Assembly (NCBI GenBank): GCA_030220185.1
Contig: JASPKZ010007429.1
Coordinates: forward strand, 508,001-572,000
DNA from: Diploptera punctata
Lineage: Eukaryota > Arthropoda > Insecta > Blattodea > Blaberidae
DNA length: 64,000 nucleotides
Reading direction: 5' to 3'
The notes beneath the pieces are model-generated. The model had not been told where the DNA came from and did no database searches. It saw only the letters and a list, made by a program, of their open reading frames with translations. Below are positions 21,551 through 32,694 of the stretch, one piece after another. Within the stretch, counting starts at the first letter, position 1, and the number at the start of each line of letters is the position of its first letter. Both the position numbers and the translations under genes were made by a program.

Positions 21551-22172
21551 CATAAGTAATGCTACGAGTGATTTCCAAATTATCGATAAATTCACGACTC
21601 ACGAAGTGAGGAGTGAATTTATCTAGGGAATTTGGAAATCAGGAGTGGCATTTGTTTGGACTATTTAACTAATAAAATTAAGCTCTTTACTAAAAAATAA
21701 TTATTTGAATATAGTTACCGGTGTTTTGAAATATTTATGTAGTTAATGTAAACGGCGATGTTTGAAAACAAATTAGAAATGTGAGGTTATGTATATTCAC
21801 TGCAACTCGATCATATTATTTATTGCCAAATAGGATCGCAATATTGTAAGAATTCACTCTAGTGGTGAAATGATGAAACACATAAAACTATTATAATCAA
21901 CATTATAGGTTAATCATTTATATTTTGAATAAACAACTCAGTAAAATCACTGAATCTATTCATTATTTGCTATATTCAATGTATTTGTTGGAGAAAAATA
22001 ATGGTCTAACCTGTTCAGAATATTAAAAAAGGAGGAGCTTTCTTTATCACAAAATCAGGAGCTGATAAAGAGAAAACGATAAAGGGCGAGGTGAAACACG
22101 ACTGTCATTGGTGTAAAACAGAATTCATTGAAACGTGATTGGTCATTGACTACCATTTGCGACACGAGTTAA
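21551..22172 (+). mobile_element. HP element copy 1 (hairpin-ended MITE)
   Basis: Begins cataagtaatgc and folds at once into a hairpin of about 40-bp arms (21560-21651), followed by a conserved middle (attaagct-tttact, taaacggcgatgtttgaaaaca, tgcaac-gatcat) and an end with gtgaaacacgactg and aacgtgattggtcattgact. No frame longer than background. Four further full or partial copies occur at 24271, 24714, 46843 and 47851. Confidence 0.75.
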
Positions 22173-22469
22173 AATGTCTTCTTTTCGAGTTTTGCAAGCA
22201 CAAACATATGAAGGCTGAATATTATAGCTATAGGCCTATTATATTCTCTAACAAGCAAGAATAACACTTTATAAACACAAACCAAAATTATGGGCACACC
22301 ATACATTTTATAAGTGGTAGTAGGACTTTATTAGACAAAAAGTAAGATATTTACAATATTATTTACAAATATGGGTCGCACGGGCAGTAAGCCGTATGTG
22401 CTGTTGACAGTCCGTTACAATAAAGTAATAATTGGTACTAGTGTAAAGAAAAATAAACAACAAAAACAG

Positions 22470-23003
22470 CAATAACATTACAATTACATAAAGAAAACAC
22501 AATAATAATATTAAAGTTAAATAATAACACAATAGCATTATACACTAAAAACATTAACATTACAATTACATAAAGACGTAGTGGTTAAGGCACTGAGCTA
22601 CAAGCCGGAGGATCGAGGGTTCAAGTCCCGTTGGAGTCAGGATTTTTAAACTGACCCAAACCCTCTGGCGGCACTATGGCCCTGGGGTCGACTCAGCCTC
22701 TAACGGAAATGAGTACCAGACGCTTGTTCTTGGGGGTAAAAGCGGCCGTCACGCAGGACTGACAACCCGGCTGACGTAAAGTGCCGATTGTCTAGAAAAA
22801 GTGGGAGCCTTAACTTCCTACTACCCCAAGGGCCTCCGGGTCTGTTGTGGGATCACTTTACTTAAAGAAAACACTATAATATTACAATTAAGTAATAACA
22901 CAATAGCATTATACACTAAAAAACATTAACATTACAATTACATAAAGAAAACACATTAATATTACAATTAAATAATAACACAACAGCATTATACACTAAT
23001 TAA
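22470..23003. repeat. Tandem array, about 80-bp unit, split by a SINE
   Basis: Units containing cattaacattacaattacat, aaagaaaacac and ataataacacaatagcattatacact recur at about 22474-22570, 22863-22944 and 22945-23003. SINE-A (22576-22862) entered the array. The other copy of this LINE end (54960-55060) does not show the array, so the expansion is local. Confidence 0.7.
22576..22862 (+). repeat. SINE-A in tandem array
   Basis: Full body and most of the head (acgtagtggttaaggcactg, ggttcaagtcccg) with a short tail. A short duplication, taaag(a), flanks it at 22571-22575 and 22863-22867. It lacks the first few head bases (the gccgtag start). Confidence 0.85.
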
Positions 23004-23396
23004 TTTATATATAATTGTTAATAATTAATGGTATTGCATTTTGATAACATATATTTATTCATGAATGAGTGTTGTCCTTATTTTTCGCGTTTTGTCCAGA
23101 AATTTACCGAGGTTTATCCAATTTTCTGGATTTACCAATAATTCGTAGCATGCCAATCTTTCCCGATTTGAATTTAGAAATCTTTCCGGTAATAACTGAC
23201 GTCTCCAATATTCTAAATCATTACATTTTCCTAATATATGTATCTCATCTTCAAAGTTCCCGCACATTGGACATATTCGCATATCGTGATCGTCGCTAAT
23301 TTTTAGAAATTTCCATGCCCCTAGCCTAAACCAAGCAAGCCCTGATCTCTCCTTAAATCCTAGATTGAGTATATACGATTCACTTATACACTATAC

Positions 23397-23575
23397 CAGC
23401 GGTTCACAGCATTTTTCGACTCGCGAACCCCTTCCACAATGATCTGAGTTGGGTGAGCCACTCACTTTAAAATTAATATACATACAGTAGAGATGCATAC
23501 AATTTAATTCCAAGCAAAATGTTTAATAACCTTAAATTAAGTTAACACTTAACAGTTAAAACCTACTCGGGGATT
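23397..23575 (-). repeat. Repeat E, inverted copy of 25596-26720
   Basis: On the minus strand it reads aggttttaactgttaa, ttaatttaaggttattaaac, ttgcttggaattaaatt, then cccaactcagatcattgtgg and gggttcgcgagtcgaaaaa. The same order is found on the plus strand at 25596-25687, and after a LINE insertion at 26640-26720. The two copies face each other across 2 kb of nested MITEs. Confidence 0.75.
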
Positions 23576-23653
23576 CGCGGAAAATATTTATTTAATCAAT
23601 TGAGTTGGTGTTTACTTGATGAAAATCCATATTTATTTATTGCTGAAATAATG

Positions 23654-24270
<617 letters not shown>

Positions 24271-24713
24271 TAAGTAATGCCACGAGTGATTTCCAAATTA
24301 TCGATAAATTCACGACTCACGAAGTGAGGAGTGAATTTATCTAGAGAATTTGGAAATCAAGAGTGGCATTTGTTAGGACTATTTAACGAATAAAATTAAG
24401 CTGTTTACTCACAAATCATTATTTAACTATTGTTATTTTAAAATATTTATATATTTAATGTAAACGGCGATGTTTGAAAACAAATGAGAAACGATAGGTA
24501 CGCTTCTACTGCTTCTTTTGTTTATCACTGCAACCAGATCATACTATTTATTGCCAAAGGAACGCAATATTGTAAGGAGGAGCTTTCTTTAATATGGTAA
24601 TCATAACACTGATAAATATTTGGTGAAACACGACTCTGATTGGTTGTAAAACAGAAATCATTGAAACGTGATTGGTCATTGACTCCCATTTGGGGCATGA
24701 GTTAAATAGTCAT
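24271..24713 (+). mobile_element. HP element copy 2 (internally deleted)
   Basis: Hairpin at 24278-24368 with arms of about 38 bp, then the shared HP middle and end (gtgaaacacgactctgattgg, aacgtgattggtcattgactc, gggcatgagttaaatagtca). It is shorter than copy 3 because roughly 300 bp between attgtaag and gaggagctttc are missing. It directly abuts copy 3. Confidence 0.8.
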
Positions 24714-25461
24714 AAGTAATGCCACTAGTGATTTCCAAATTATCGATAAATTCACGACTCACGAAGTGATGAGTGAATTTATCTAGAGAATTTGGAAATC
24801 AAGAGTGGAATTTGTTAGGGCTATTTAACGAATAAAATTAAGCTGTTTACTCACAAATCATTATTTAACTATAGTTATTTTAAAATATTTATATATTTAA
24901 TGTAAACGGCGATGTTTTAAAACAAATGAGAAACGATAGATACGCTTCATCTGCTTCTTTAGTTTATCACTGCAACCAGATCATACTATTTATTGCCAAA
25001 GGAACGCAATATTGTAAGAATGTTCTCTAGTGGGGAAAAAATGAAACACATCAAACTGTATATTATATCATTTCTGATATCGTATGATGTAAATATGACA
25101 ATTCTATTTTTCTGGATTATTACCTGGGAAAAAATGCATTTAAGAAAATGCAAACAGTGATTTCTTTTTTTTGGTGGTATAATAAATGCTACAAATATTT
25201 TTATATTAACTGCTGCAAGCGCTATGTGTTGACATCTATGCACTATATATACAATCTGGTAGCCGTATATCTTACAGGGTCAGTCACTGCAAAATAATGG
25301 TCAGACCTGTTCAGAATATTAAAAAGGAGGAGCTTTCTTTAATATGGTAAATTTAACACTGATAAATATTTCGTGAAACACGACTCTGATTGGTTGTAAA
25401 ACAGAAATCATTGAAACGTGATTGGTCATTGACTCCCATTTGGGGCATGAGTTAAATAGTC
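24714..25461 (+). mobile_element. HP element copy 3 (longest copy)
   Basis: Hairpin at 24720-24809, then the conserved middle, then a segment present in copies 3 and 4 only (aaatatgacaattctatttt, ctgctgcaagcgctatgtg, tgcactatatatacaatctgg) and the common end gagttaaatagtca. It follows copy 2 with no spacer, forming a head-to-tail pair. Confidence 0.8.
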
Positions 25462-25595
25462 ACATTATTTCCACAATAAATTAATATTTACCGTGATTGC
25501 CTAATTTACATTTATGTAACAACGTTAGGAATGCATTTGGTTTCGCTACAACTAGGCTACACGTTGTGTAACTTTTAAACCGTAAGTAGGGTAAC

Positions 25596-25687
25596 TTTAG
25601 GTTTTAACCGTTAAGGGTTAACTTAATTTAAGGTTATTAAACCTTTTGCTTGGAATTAAATTTTATGCATGTCTACTGTATGCATAT
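25596..25687 (+). repeat. Repeat E, left piece of second copy
   Basis: Plus-strand counterpart of 23575-23480; see the entry at 23397. Interrupted at 25687 by a CR1-like LINE end and continued at 26640-26720. Confidence 0.75.
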
Positions 25688-26638
25688 TCTCAATAACACA
25701 TTCATTAAATCGTGTACGAAATTGTTTGCCATTCGCCCTTAGGAAAATGTTAGTAGAAACACTTGCAATGCCCCATTTTGATTATTGTGACACTCTTTTT
25801 ACAGACTTAAATATTATTTTCACTCAAAGACTTCAACGTGTTCATAATTCTTGCGCACGCTTTATTTGTGGTATTCACAAATTTGACCATGTTACACCGT
25901 CCCTGGAACAATTATCATGGCTTCGTCTGAGAGATCGTAGAACTGTCCATTCCCTATCCCTTCTCTATAAAATACTTCACACATCATCGCCTAATTATTT
26001 ATCACGCCGCTTCATCAGACTATCCGACACACATAATATTGACACTCGATCCCATCAGCACATTGTCCTTTATATCCCGCCTCATCACACTGTATATTAT
26101 TCATTATCTTTTACGGTGTCACTTACCAAAACGTGGAATTCCCTTCCGTCCTATGTCAGAGACTGTCAAACTATAACATCCTTCAAAAACAAACTAAAGA
26201 ATTATTTAATAACAAACTAACTTATACACCTCACTGATAATATTCTTTTAGCAATATTAATATATTTAATTATTTATGAAAATAATATTAAGAATAACAA
26301 ATATTTTTATTTGTTTTGTTTTAAATATTGTATAATCGCAAAATTAGTTTTCTATATCTCATTATTTATATACATTAGACAGGGACAATTTAATATGCCT
26401 TGCTTGTATACATTTTATTATTAGTTTTAGTCTTAATTTTAACTAATATTAACTGGTTGTATTATAGATCGTAATATATTAGATATTATCTTTTGATCAA
26501 ATTTTTACTTAGTGTTTAATATTAGAGTTAATTAAGATTGTTATATTCTGATGTAATATATGTTTGTCCTGGTGAGTGGAAGAGAAGGCCACATGGCCTT
26601 AACTCCACCAGGCTAAATAAATCTAATCTAATCTAATC
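25688..26638 (+). mobile_element. CR1/Jockey-like LINE 3' end
   Basis: An open frame to 26220 gives MPHFDYCDTLFTDLN, QRLQRVHNSCARFICGI, FDHVTPSLEQLSWLRLRDRR, LLYKILHTSSPNYLS, and SLTKTWNSLPSYVRDCQ then FKNKLKNYLITN and a stop. This is the C-terminal region of CR1/Jockey-type reverse transcriptases, downstream of the catalytic palm. The 3' UTR ends with gagtggaagagaaggccac and a (TAATC)n tail. Related ends lie at 28340, 45487 and 50390. It was inserted into repeat E; the reading frame is undamaged over 170 codons, so the copy may be fairly young. Confidence 0.85.
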
Positions 26639-26639
26639 T

Positions 26640-26720
26640 ATTTAAAGTCAGTGAATGGTTCATCCAACTCAGATCGTTGTGGAAGGGATTCGCGAGTCGA
26701 AAAAGGTTGAGAAGATCTGT
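26640..26720 (+). repeat. Repeat E, right piece of second copy
   Basis: Continues repeat E after the CR1-like insertion: ttaaagtcagtgaatgg, ccaactcagatcgttgtgg, gggattcgcgagtcgaaaaa, matching the minus strand of 23480-23397. Confidence 0.75.
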
Positions 26721-27004
26721 TGAAGAATTATGTGCATTTTGACGCTGTGATTGGCCCGTTCATTTTTAAACATTCTGTATATTGTATTGCATAACAAGAG
26801 TGTTAAAGAAACTAATGATATCAAATTTCAACGGCCTTCGAATAATAATCGTTCGATATTGCAGTGAACTTAAACCTGACATAAAATAACAAGTGAGAGA
26901 TAAAATGCGTTTTTTTAATATGCTTCGTTGTAACATTTGAACCCATAGAAGTGTAAATAAAGCGATTAAAAATAACACTAAACACAGATATTCTTTTTTT
27001 TAAT

Positions 27005-27165
27005 GCCCCCAATTTTTGTCCTCAGACGTTCCTGGTGTTCTCTCCTGGCAATGGCGTAATTGTAACCCACTTCTGAGGTTGGAACGCCTGGAAGGCGAGG
27101 TTATGTTGCCCCGATGATATGATGGATGATGATAGTGGTGCGCCAGGAGAGCTCTATATCTACAT
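27005..27165 (+). repeat. Interspersed repeat, third copy
   Basis: Same family as 10870-11020: gttcctggtgttctctcctgg, caatggcgtaattgtaaccc, gaaggcgaggttatgttgcc, ccgatgatatgatgg, gcgccaggagag. Followed directly by foldback element copy 1. Confidence 0.6.
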
Positions 27166-27388
27166 ATTTGATAATAAACAGATATTGGTAAGAGTAAAGT
27201 CTCTATGAAGAAAACGTAAAAACCATAAAAAGCATCCCACGCTTTTGATAGTAAAATTATTTTTTTTTTGTAGATAACTCTAGTTTTATTCTATATGTGT
27301 TGGAGATGATTTTTTTTTGTTGACCACTTTAATTTTATCCCAAGCGTGTTGGAAATTAAAATTATTTTTCATTTTTAGTTCGGTTTTC

Positions 27389-27689
27389 GTAGCGTAGTGG
27401 TTAAGGCACTGCGCTACAAGCCAGAAGGTCGAGGGTTCGAGTGCCGGTGGGGTCAGGATTTTTAAACTGACCCAAAACCTTCTGGCGGCACTATGACCCT
27501 GGGGTCGACTCAGCCTCTATCGGTAATGAGTACCAGACGCTTGTTCTGGAGGTAAAGGCGGCCGTCACGCAGGGCTGACAACCCGGCTGACATCAAGTGC
27601 CGATTGTCCAGAAAAAAGTAGGAGCCTTAATCTCCTACTACCCCAAGGGCCTCCTGAAGTCTGTAGTGGGATTACTTTACTTTACTTAA
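27389..27689 (+). repeat. SINE-A inside foldback arm
   Basis: Head starts at gtagcgtagtggttaaggc (lacking the gcc start), full body and (ACTTT)n tail. A 10-bp duplication, ttcggttttc, flanks it at 27379-27388 and 27690-27699. Confidence 0.9.
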
Positions 27690-27881
27690 TTCGGTTTTCT
27701 AATAAAGCGTGTTGTTTCAGTTTTTTTAAACTATTTTTTATTTTTTATTTTGGGTTTCTAATAAAGCGTGTTGTTTTAGTTTATTAAACTATTATTTATT
27801 TTTTAATTTTTAGTTTAACTGAATATCATAAACCGGAATCCAATGAAAATTTAATTGCTTAATACTCTTCTAAAAAAACCT

Positions 27882-27961
27882 CCGGGCCGGATTTGAACCA
27901 GCGACCTATAGATTACTGAAATTATATCCACTACAGTCCACCGCTCTACAAACTGAGATCT
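27882..27961 (-). tRNA. tRNA-Tyr-like pseudogene with intron, in FB element
   Basis: The minus strand reads ctcagtttgtagagcggtgg (D arm), actgtag (anticodon region GTA), an intron-like insert of about 17 nt, then aatctataggtcgctggttc and aaatccggc (variable and T arms). This is the order of a eukaryotic intron-containing tRNA-Tyr(GUA). The acceptor stem ends do not pair, so it is probably not a working tRNA. The second copy is at 59394-59483. Confidence 0.75.
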
Positions 27962-28265
27962 TATGACGATTGATTAAAAAGTCGATAAATCCGCAACCTA
28001 TTATAGCGGTTTTTATTTTTTTGATTTTCTGATGATTTTGGTCAGGATTTCAGAAAAAAAATGAAATTATTATATTGTCATTGGTCCTTTACAAGTATAC
28101 AAAGTTTCAAGTCGATCCAATGTTCTTAAATGGGTGAAAATTGTTTTGAAAGATTCCGTTACATAGATAGATATTTAAATTATACATACAGTAAGAATTA
28201 TGGTTGATACATAATAGGTACAAACTACGCAATATAAATTTGACAAGGGTAAGAAAGAAAAATAG

Positions 28266-28277
28266 TAATAATAATAA

Positions 28278-28330
<53 letters not shown>
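28266..28330. repeat. (TAA)n microsatellite at LINE tail
   Basis: Lies exactly at the 3' side of the minus-strand CR1-like LINE fragment, so it may have grown from that element's tail. Confidence 0.9.
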
Positions 28331-28333
<3 letters not shown>

Positions 28334-28339
28334 CCTATA

Positions 28340-28860
28340 ATTAGATTAAGTAAATGGCTTGGTAAAGAAAGTTTAAAATATAAAGAAACAATAAAAGTAT
28401 ACATGGAACACGGTTATATATTATATTGTCTAAGGAAATATGAAGTGAGTTTCTTTTTAAACTGTTTTTGAGTCGGGAAGTCCTTGATATACGAGGGGAG
28501 GGAATTCCAGAGTCGGGTGGTTGAAACAAGGAAGGATGAGGAATAGTGAGATGTTCGATGTAGAGGAACAAGTAGAGTTAAATTTTCTCTCGATCGTGTG
28601 TTAAGTCATGGTGGGAGGATAGCGAATGAAAGCGAGTAAAAATATAAAGGGGTGATGAGGTGGACAAAGTGTTGCATAAGAAGCAGTGGGAATGTATCTT
28701 CCAATCGGAGCCAAGACAACATTTCAAATACTGGAGTTATGTGGTCTGATTTACGGAGGTTGTATATATATAAAGCGTGTAAACTAATAATGTAAGGGGA
28801 ATAAAATAGGTTAATTTCATACTGAAGAAAGATATACGGTACAATATAAAACAAAACAAA
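28340..28860 (-). mobile_element. CR1/Jockey-like LINE 3' end
   Basis: Minus-strand reading in two frames gives SDHITPVFEMLSWLRLED, then a TRSRENLTLLVPLHRTS-type block, TTRLWNSLPSYIKDF and FKKKLTSYFL, matching the C-terminal order of the copy at 25688. Frame-broken. Ends in (TAA)n. Confidence 0.75.
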
Positions 28861-28947
28861 ACAAATGTAGGAGAAAGTTTCAAAATGTAAAACCTACTAC
28901 GACGTACAATGAAGTAATGCAAGGGAGAATGGTATAACTGACATATT

Positions 28948-29700
28948 CTTCTTCTTCACTTCCTGGTTTAGGCAAGAGTTGCCTGTTCCGTCTTCACTAA
29001 TAGATCTAAGACCATCTCTTCCGAGGACGTCCGACATCTCTTCTTCCTCTTGGAAAATAATGGAAGATTTTATTTGGTAATCTTCTTTCTTCCATTCTTT
29101 CTACATGTTCTTTCCATTGTATCTTGTTGTTAAATATCTTTTCTTTTATGGAGTTCTTCACAGATATCCTCGTTTCTTATCTGGTCCATTCCAGTGCAGC
29201 CTTTTACTCTTCTTAAAAATTTCATCTCGGCTGCTTGGATTTTACTTTCTTGTTTGGTAGTGGTAATCCAAGATTCACTCCCATACAAAAGGACAGGGAT
29301 AGCTATTGTTTTATAAAATTTTAATTTTGTTTGTTTATGGGCTTTATTATTCAATGTTCTATTTATTGTACCACAAATAGCTTGAAACTGATATGTTTTG
29401 TGTTCAATATCTTTATCATACCCATAGCTGATGTCACATCCTAAATATTTAAAGTGGGATACTTGTTCAATAATTTCATCTCTAATTACTATTTTTGCAC
29501 GCTGAGTATTTCTTCCACAAAATGCCATTACTTTTGTTTTACTTATTGAAATTTTAAAATTATAATCGCTACATATTGCATTTAGTTTGTAAGCAGCCAA
29601 TTGTAACATATCTTCATGGTGTAGTAAGACCAAATCATCGGCGAAAAGTAAGTTATTAATACTTGAGTCATTGTTCAATCTAAGGTCATTGTCCATTATA
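28948..29700 (-). mobile_element. LINE-B, longer copy (RT palm to 3' end)
   Basis: The open frame at 29130-29696 (188 codons, minus strand) reads NNLLFADDLVLLHHEDMLQL (catalytic FADD), NFKISISKTKVMAFCGRNT, HFKYLGCDISYG, PVLLYGSESWITTTKQESK and AAEMKFLRRVKGCTGMDQ; the last part to the GRPxxRW region is out of frame. The 3' end begins at a short (GAA)n tail (28948). It is very close to the copy at 1328-2052, so insertion was probably recent. No target duplication was identified. Confidence 0.85.
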
Positions 29701-30402
29701 ATTCATTATAGTACATCCAGAAGCTGGACCTAAAGCTTTGAGGTGGCAGCCCCACCAATGCTCTACTCTGCATAGCGTTGGTACCGCGATCAGAGGAAAA
29801 CATATTACTCGTAATCTTCACAATAAATGTCATATTATGTAATATAAATAGATTAATACCATGTATTTAAATACATTAGAAAATAATATAAAGAAAAACA
29901 AATATATGAGAAAATTTCAAAATATAAAACTTGCGTGATATTTACATACTACATCTACAAGCAAACGATGGCAAATATTATGAATGCAAATTGCAAAGAG
30001 TTTACCGTGTCTGCATTAAGTGTTAGAGTATTAACGTATTATGAATAACCCTGTATAGTGTACAACTCGTGGATGTTGCTTGTTTGGAATAAAATGCTGA
30101 ACATTCCTCACGTGTCAGTGTAACGTGAAAAACATATCTTTGGCAAAATTCCCAATTGTAAAGCAGATTCTCTAGCATCATCATTAGTCTCTTGAGACAA
30201 ATATTAAATCTCTCCATGCCAAATTAATTAATTATCTCTACACACGTACACTTTGCAACAAAATGAATGGGCCGACTCCTGATCTCGAATATTTTAAGCT
30301 TTAACGCGCAAATCACACGAGTAAACTAATTGCACAGTAGAGCTACAATACGTTTCTCTTCTTCCTTTGAAGAGCATTCATTTTAAAACATCAAGCCAGC
30401 GA

Positions 30403-30470
30403 ATGTTTAGCTCAGTGCTTAGTAGCTTGATTCGTGTGCAAGAGATCACACGTTCGATTCCCAGGGAGGT
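30403..30470 (+). repeat. tRNA-like sequence, possible SINE head
   Basis: Contains an A-box-like tagctcagtgcttagtagc and a B-box-like cgttcgattccc at tRNA spacing, but no clear cloverleaf ends. No second copy is seen in the window. Confidence 0.4.
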
Positions 30471-30609
30471 TTTATAATTGTTAAAATGCTTTCTATATTA
30501 TTCTGTATGTCCATTTTCAAAGAAAAAAACGTACTAACTATTTGGAAGTATTAATGGTTTTATTATTATTATTATTATTTGTTTATTTATTTATTTATTT
30601 ATAAACAGG

Positions 30610-31229
30610 TTTACAATGCAATAAAATAATTTCCTGATCCCAAAGCTTTTTAAATTTTTATCCTCTTTCTCCATTCTTCTGTATCTTCCCATTCTAATTC
30701 TTCCAGATCTAGTCCCCTAATACCTTTTCTTACATCAACCATCCATTTAAATCTAGGTCGACCTTTCTTTCCTTTTCCAAATGGAATCCATTCCAAAGCT
30801 TGTCTGAGTAAAGTTTTCTCTGGCAGCCTACGTATATGCCCATGCCAGTCTAGTTGTCTGTCTCACAAAATCTAATATTGAATTTTGGACTTTAATTTGT
30901 TGTCTGATGATTGTATTTCTGATTTTTTTTCAATTTAGAATGTGTAGTTGAGCGACTGAAACAATCCTTTCAGTAGATATAAGCTTTAAACTCAACTTTT
31001 TATTCAGATGCCAAGTTTTTGCGCACCGCATGTTAGCGTGCTTCGAATTATGGATTTATTAATGTCTAATTTGGTATCTATTTTTATGTTCTTATCCCAC
31101 AAAACTCCGTTTAACATTGTTATTACCGATCTGCCATTTTTAATTCTATATTTTATGTGTTTCTTGGGTACATTTTGAATTAATTTTGATCCCCAGGTAC
31201 TTACATTCTTCACATCCTTTAATACATCC

Positions 31230-31235
<6 letters not shown>
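30610..31235 (-). mobile_element. LINE RT C-terminal fragment
   Basis: Minus-strand frame 31213-31004 gives STWGSKLIQNVPKKHIKYRI, TMLNGVLWDKNIKIDTKLDI and NKSIIRSTLTCGAQ (the position of the usual LxYGxExW motif); further down, GHIRRLPEK and KGRKGRPRFKWMVDVRKGI-type coding appears in other frames. Ends at 30610 in a tattta-type tail; (ATT)n at 31232 bounds the other side. Confidence 0.65.
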
Positions 31236-31266
<31 letters not shown>

Positions 31267-31589
31267 ATTATTGTCCATCGTCGATGGGCTATTATTATGC
31301 TGGACTTGTCAAACATAAATTAATATTTTAATTGAAGGGTGAAACTCAGTAATACGTAATAAATAAATAAACACATAAATATACGAAGCTATATTATATT
31401 TTATTACATAAATTTATAGCATTATTATTAAAATGTGGTACTGCACACACAATTCAATTTATACCGATAGCTAAATAGTGTTATAGAGTTTACGAAGGCA
31501 GGAATATTACTTAATATAATGTAAAGTGGACATAGTTTATGTGGCAGGAATTAAATGTTATAGGATGTATTTTGCGAAAATACAAATGA

Positions 31590-31680
31590 ATAAAAAAGTC
31601 GAAGGTTTCGAACCTTCGCTCTCACACATATTTTATCTTTTTGTATGTGGTTTAACGATCTACGCTACTCGAACATCGGA
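31590..31680 (-). repeat. tRNA-like sequence of uncertain status
   Basis: The minus strand has tagcgtagatcg and aggttcgaaacc at box A and box B positions but with a long insert between. It may be a degraded SINE head. Confidence 0.3.
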
Positions 31681-31691
31681 TACTGGTTGTT

Positions 31692-31978
31692 TTGTTACTG
31701 TTACACTATGAACGAGAGTTGAACTTTATTTAAAACGTCGCAATTTGAGTAATATTGCATTTGTCGAACACTTGTAAATATCTAAAAGCATGTCTTCTTC
31801 ACTGTTCTTTAACTATTTAAGACAATTAAAACCAAATACAGCGTATTTAAAACACTTAACAATGCGTTACCTCGTGAACCACAGCTTTAGCTTTTCGAGC
31901 ATGCGTAATGGGCCATAATAGGGACTCTGCTTTTTGAAGCAGCTCATTCTGTTTTGTTGCTAAGTGTACATCCCCAAC
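31692..31978 (-). repeat. Interspersed repeat, second copy of 14878
   Basis: Inverted relative to 14878-15160 with the same landmarks end to end; here the 59-bp end is present once. The end nearest 31692 reads agtgtaacagtaac on the minus strand and follows an aataaa motif, so it may be a retroelement 3' end. Confidence 0.7.
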
Positions 31979-32340
31979 TGGGGCAAGGGTGATTTCTTGG
32001 AGGAGTTTACCAAGCTAATTTAGTTATGCTTATTTCCCTAAAGATGTCATAGAGAGGATGGAGAGCTCATCGCCTCGAAGAGGCACCTAGCAGGCAACTA
32101 AGGTTTAATTTAAATGGAAAATGCGGGTAAATTTTGCATAAAGAGTCTAATTTATGCATGGGATTCTTTTACAAGCATTAAACATTTTTTACTCGGGACC
32201 CATGGCTTAAAGTCTCTCCGGAGGACTTATACCTTCAATTTTTTTTTATTCTAAAAAAATGCATTGACCCAGCCGGTTTCAACCTGCATCCCTCGGGACT
32301 AAAGACTATAAAATTAACACCTAGACCATCGAGGCCGATA
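31979..32340 (-). repeat. SINE-D copy, old
   Basis: Minus strand: atcggcctcgatggtctaggt head, tccggaggac-like block (gtcctccggagaga), cccgagt, and an end with gacatctttagggaaataagc. Diverged about twice as far as the copies at 5795 and 50022 by eye. Confidence 0.65.
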
Positions 32341-32464
32341 CATAAATGTAATCAATACTTCTAAAATTGATTGTAAAGCACCATTGAGGTTCTAAATTGT
32401 TAAAATATTAAAATTCGTACCTGGTATATCATACCTTCTCAACTAAATTTAATTTCTGTTTAAG

Positions 32465-32600
32465 AATCTTCATCAATTTGTTAAAACAATGAAGGTCTTT
32501 CAGAATCATATTCCATCTTCTGCATTCCAATTGGAACCAATGTAGAAGATGGACCATGATTCTGGAAGGCCTTCATTGTTTTAACAACTTGACGAAGTTT
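32465..32600. repeat. Imperfect hairpin with about 62-nt arms
   Basis: Arms 32465-32525 and about 32533-32598 are inverted copies with roughly eight differences, sharing tgttaaaacaatgaagg and ccatcttct-cattc blocks, around a very short loop. It lies about 100 bp upstream of a Penelope fragment. It could be a foldback remnant or simply an inverted duplication; the short loop and length also resemble a long hairpin RNA locus. Confidence 0.75.
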
Positions 32601-32694
32601 CTTTGTTTTTATTTTTGGAATTTTCCTCATCATTGAGGGTTTTCTCCAACTAGTCTTATTAATTAACATGAATTAAAAACAAATAGGTAAATAT

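Larger units (their letters stand above)
22311..23390 (-). mobile_element. LINE 3' end encoding a zinc-knuckle-like C terminus
   Basis: Minus-strand coding reads GLAWFRLGAWKFLKI, RICPMCGNFEDEIHILGKCN (a CxxC...HxxxxC zinc-binding module) and NLGKFLDKTRKIRTTLIHE then a stop (23390-23055). The 3' UTR continues to 22311 and matches the second copy at 54620-55160, including the agcacatacggctt block and the aataaagtcctactac end. Inside the UTR lie tandem repeats and a SINE-A. Confidence 0.75.
27170..28195 (-). mobile_element. FB (foldback) element copy 1, half of palindrome plus leader
   Basis: Read on the minus strand: a leader (28195-27962) with acggaatctttcaaaac, cccatttaagaacattggatcg and tacttgtaaaggaccaatga; a tRNA-Tyr-like cassette (27961-27882); and then one arm of the palindrome with two tandem sub-repeats of the aaacaacacgctttattag unit and the ttccaacacgcttgggataaa block. 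The copy stops near the centre of the palindrome (27170), so only one arm remains. A SINE-A is inserted in the arm. Confidence 0.75.

Noticed and set aside
22470..23003. CRISPR-like array
   Set aside because: Units are contiguous tandem repeats without unique spacers and the genome is eukaryotic.
28266..28330. Origin of replication or scaffold site from the TAA arrays
   Set aside because: Such arrays occur at more than ten places in the window and are explained by tails and slippage.
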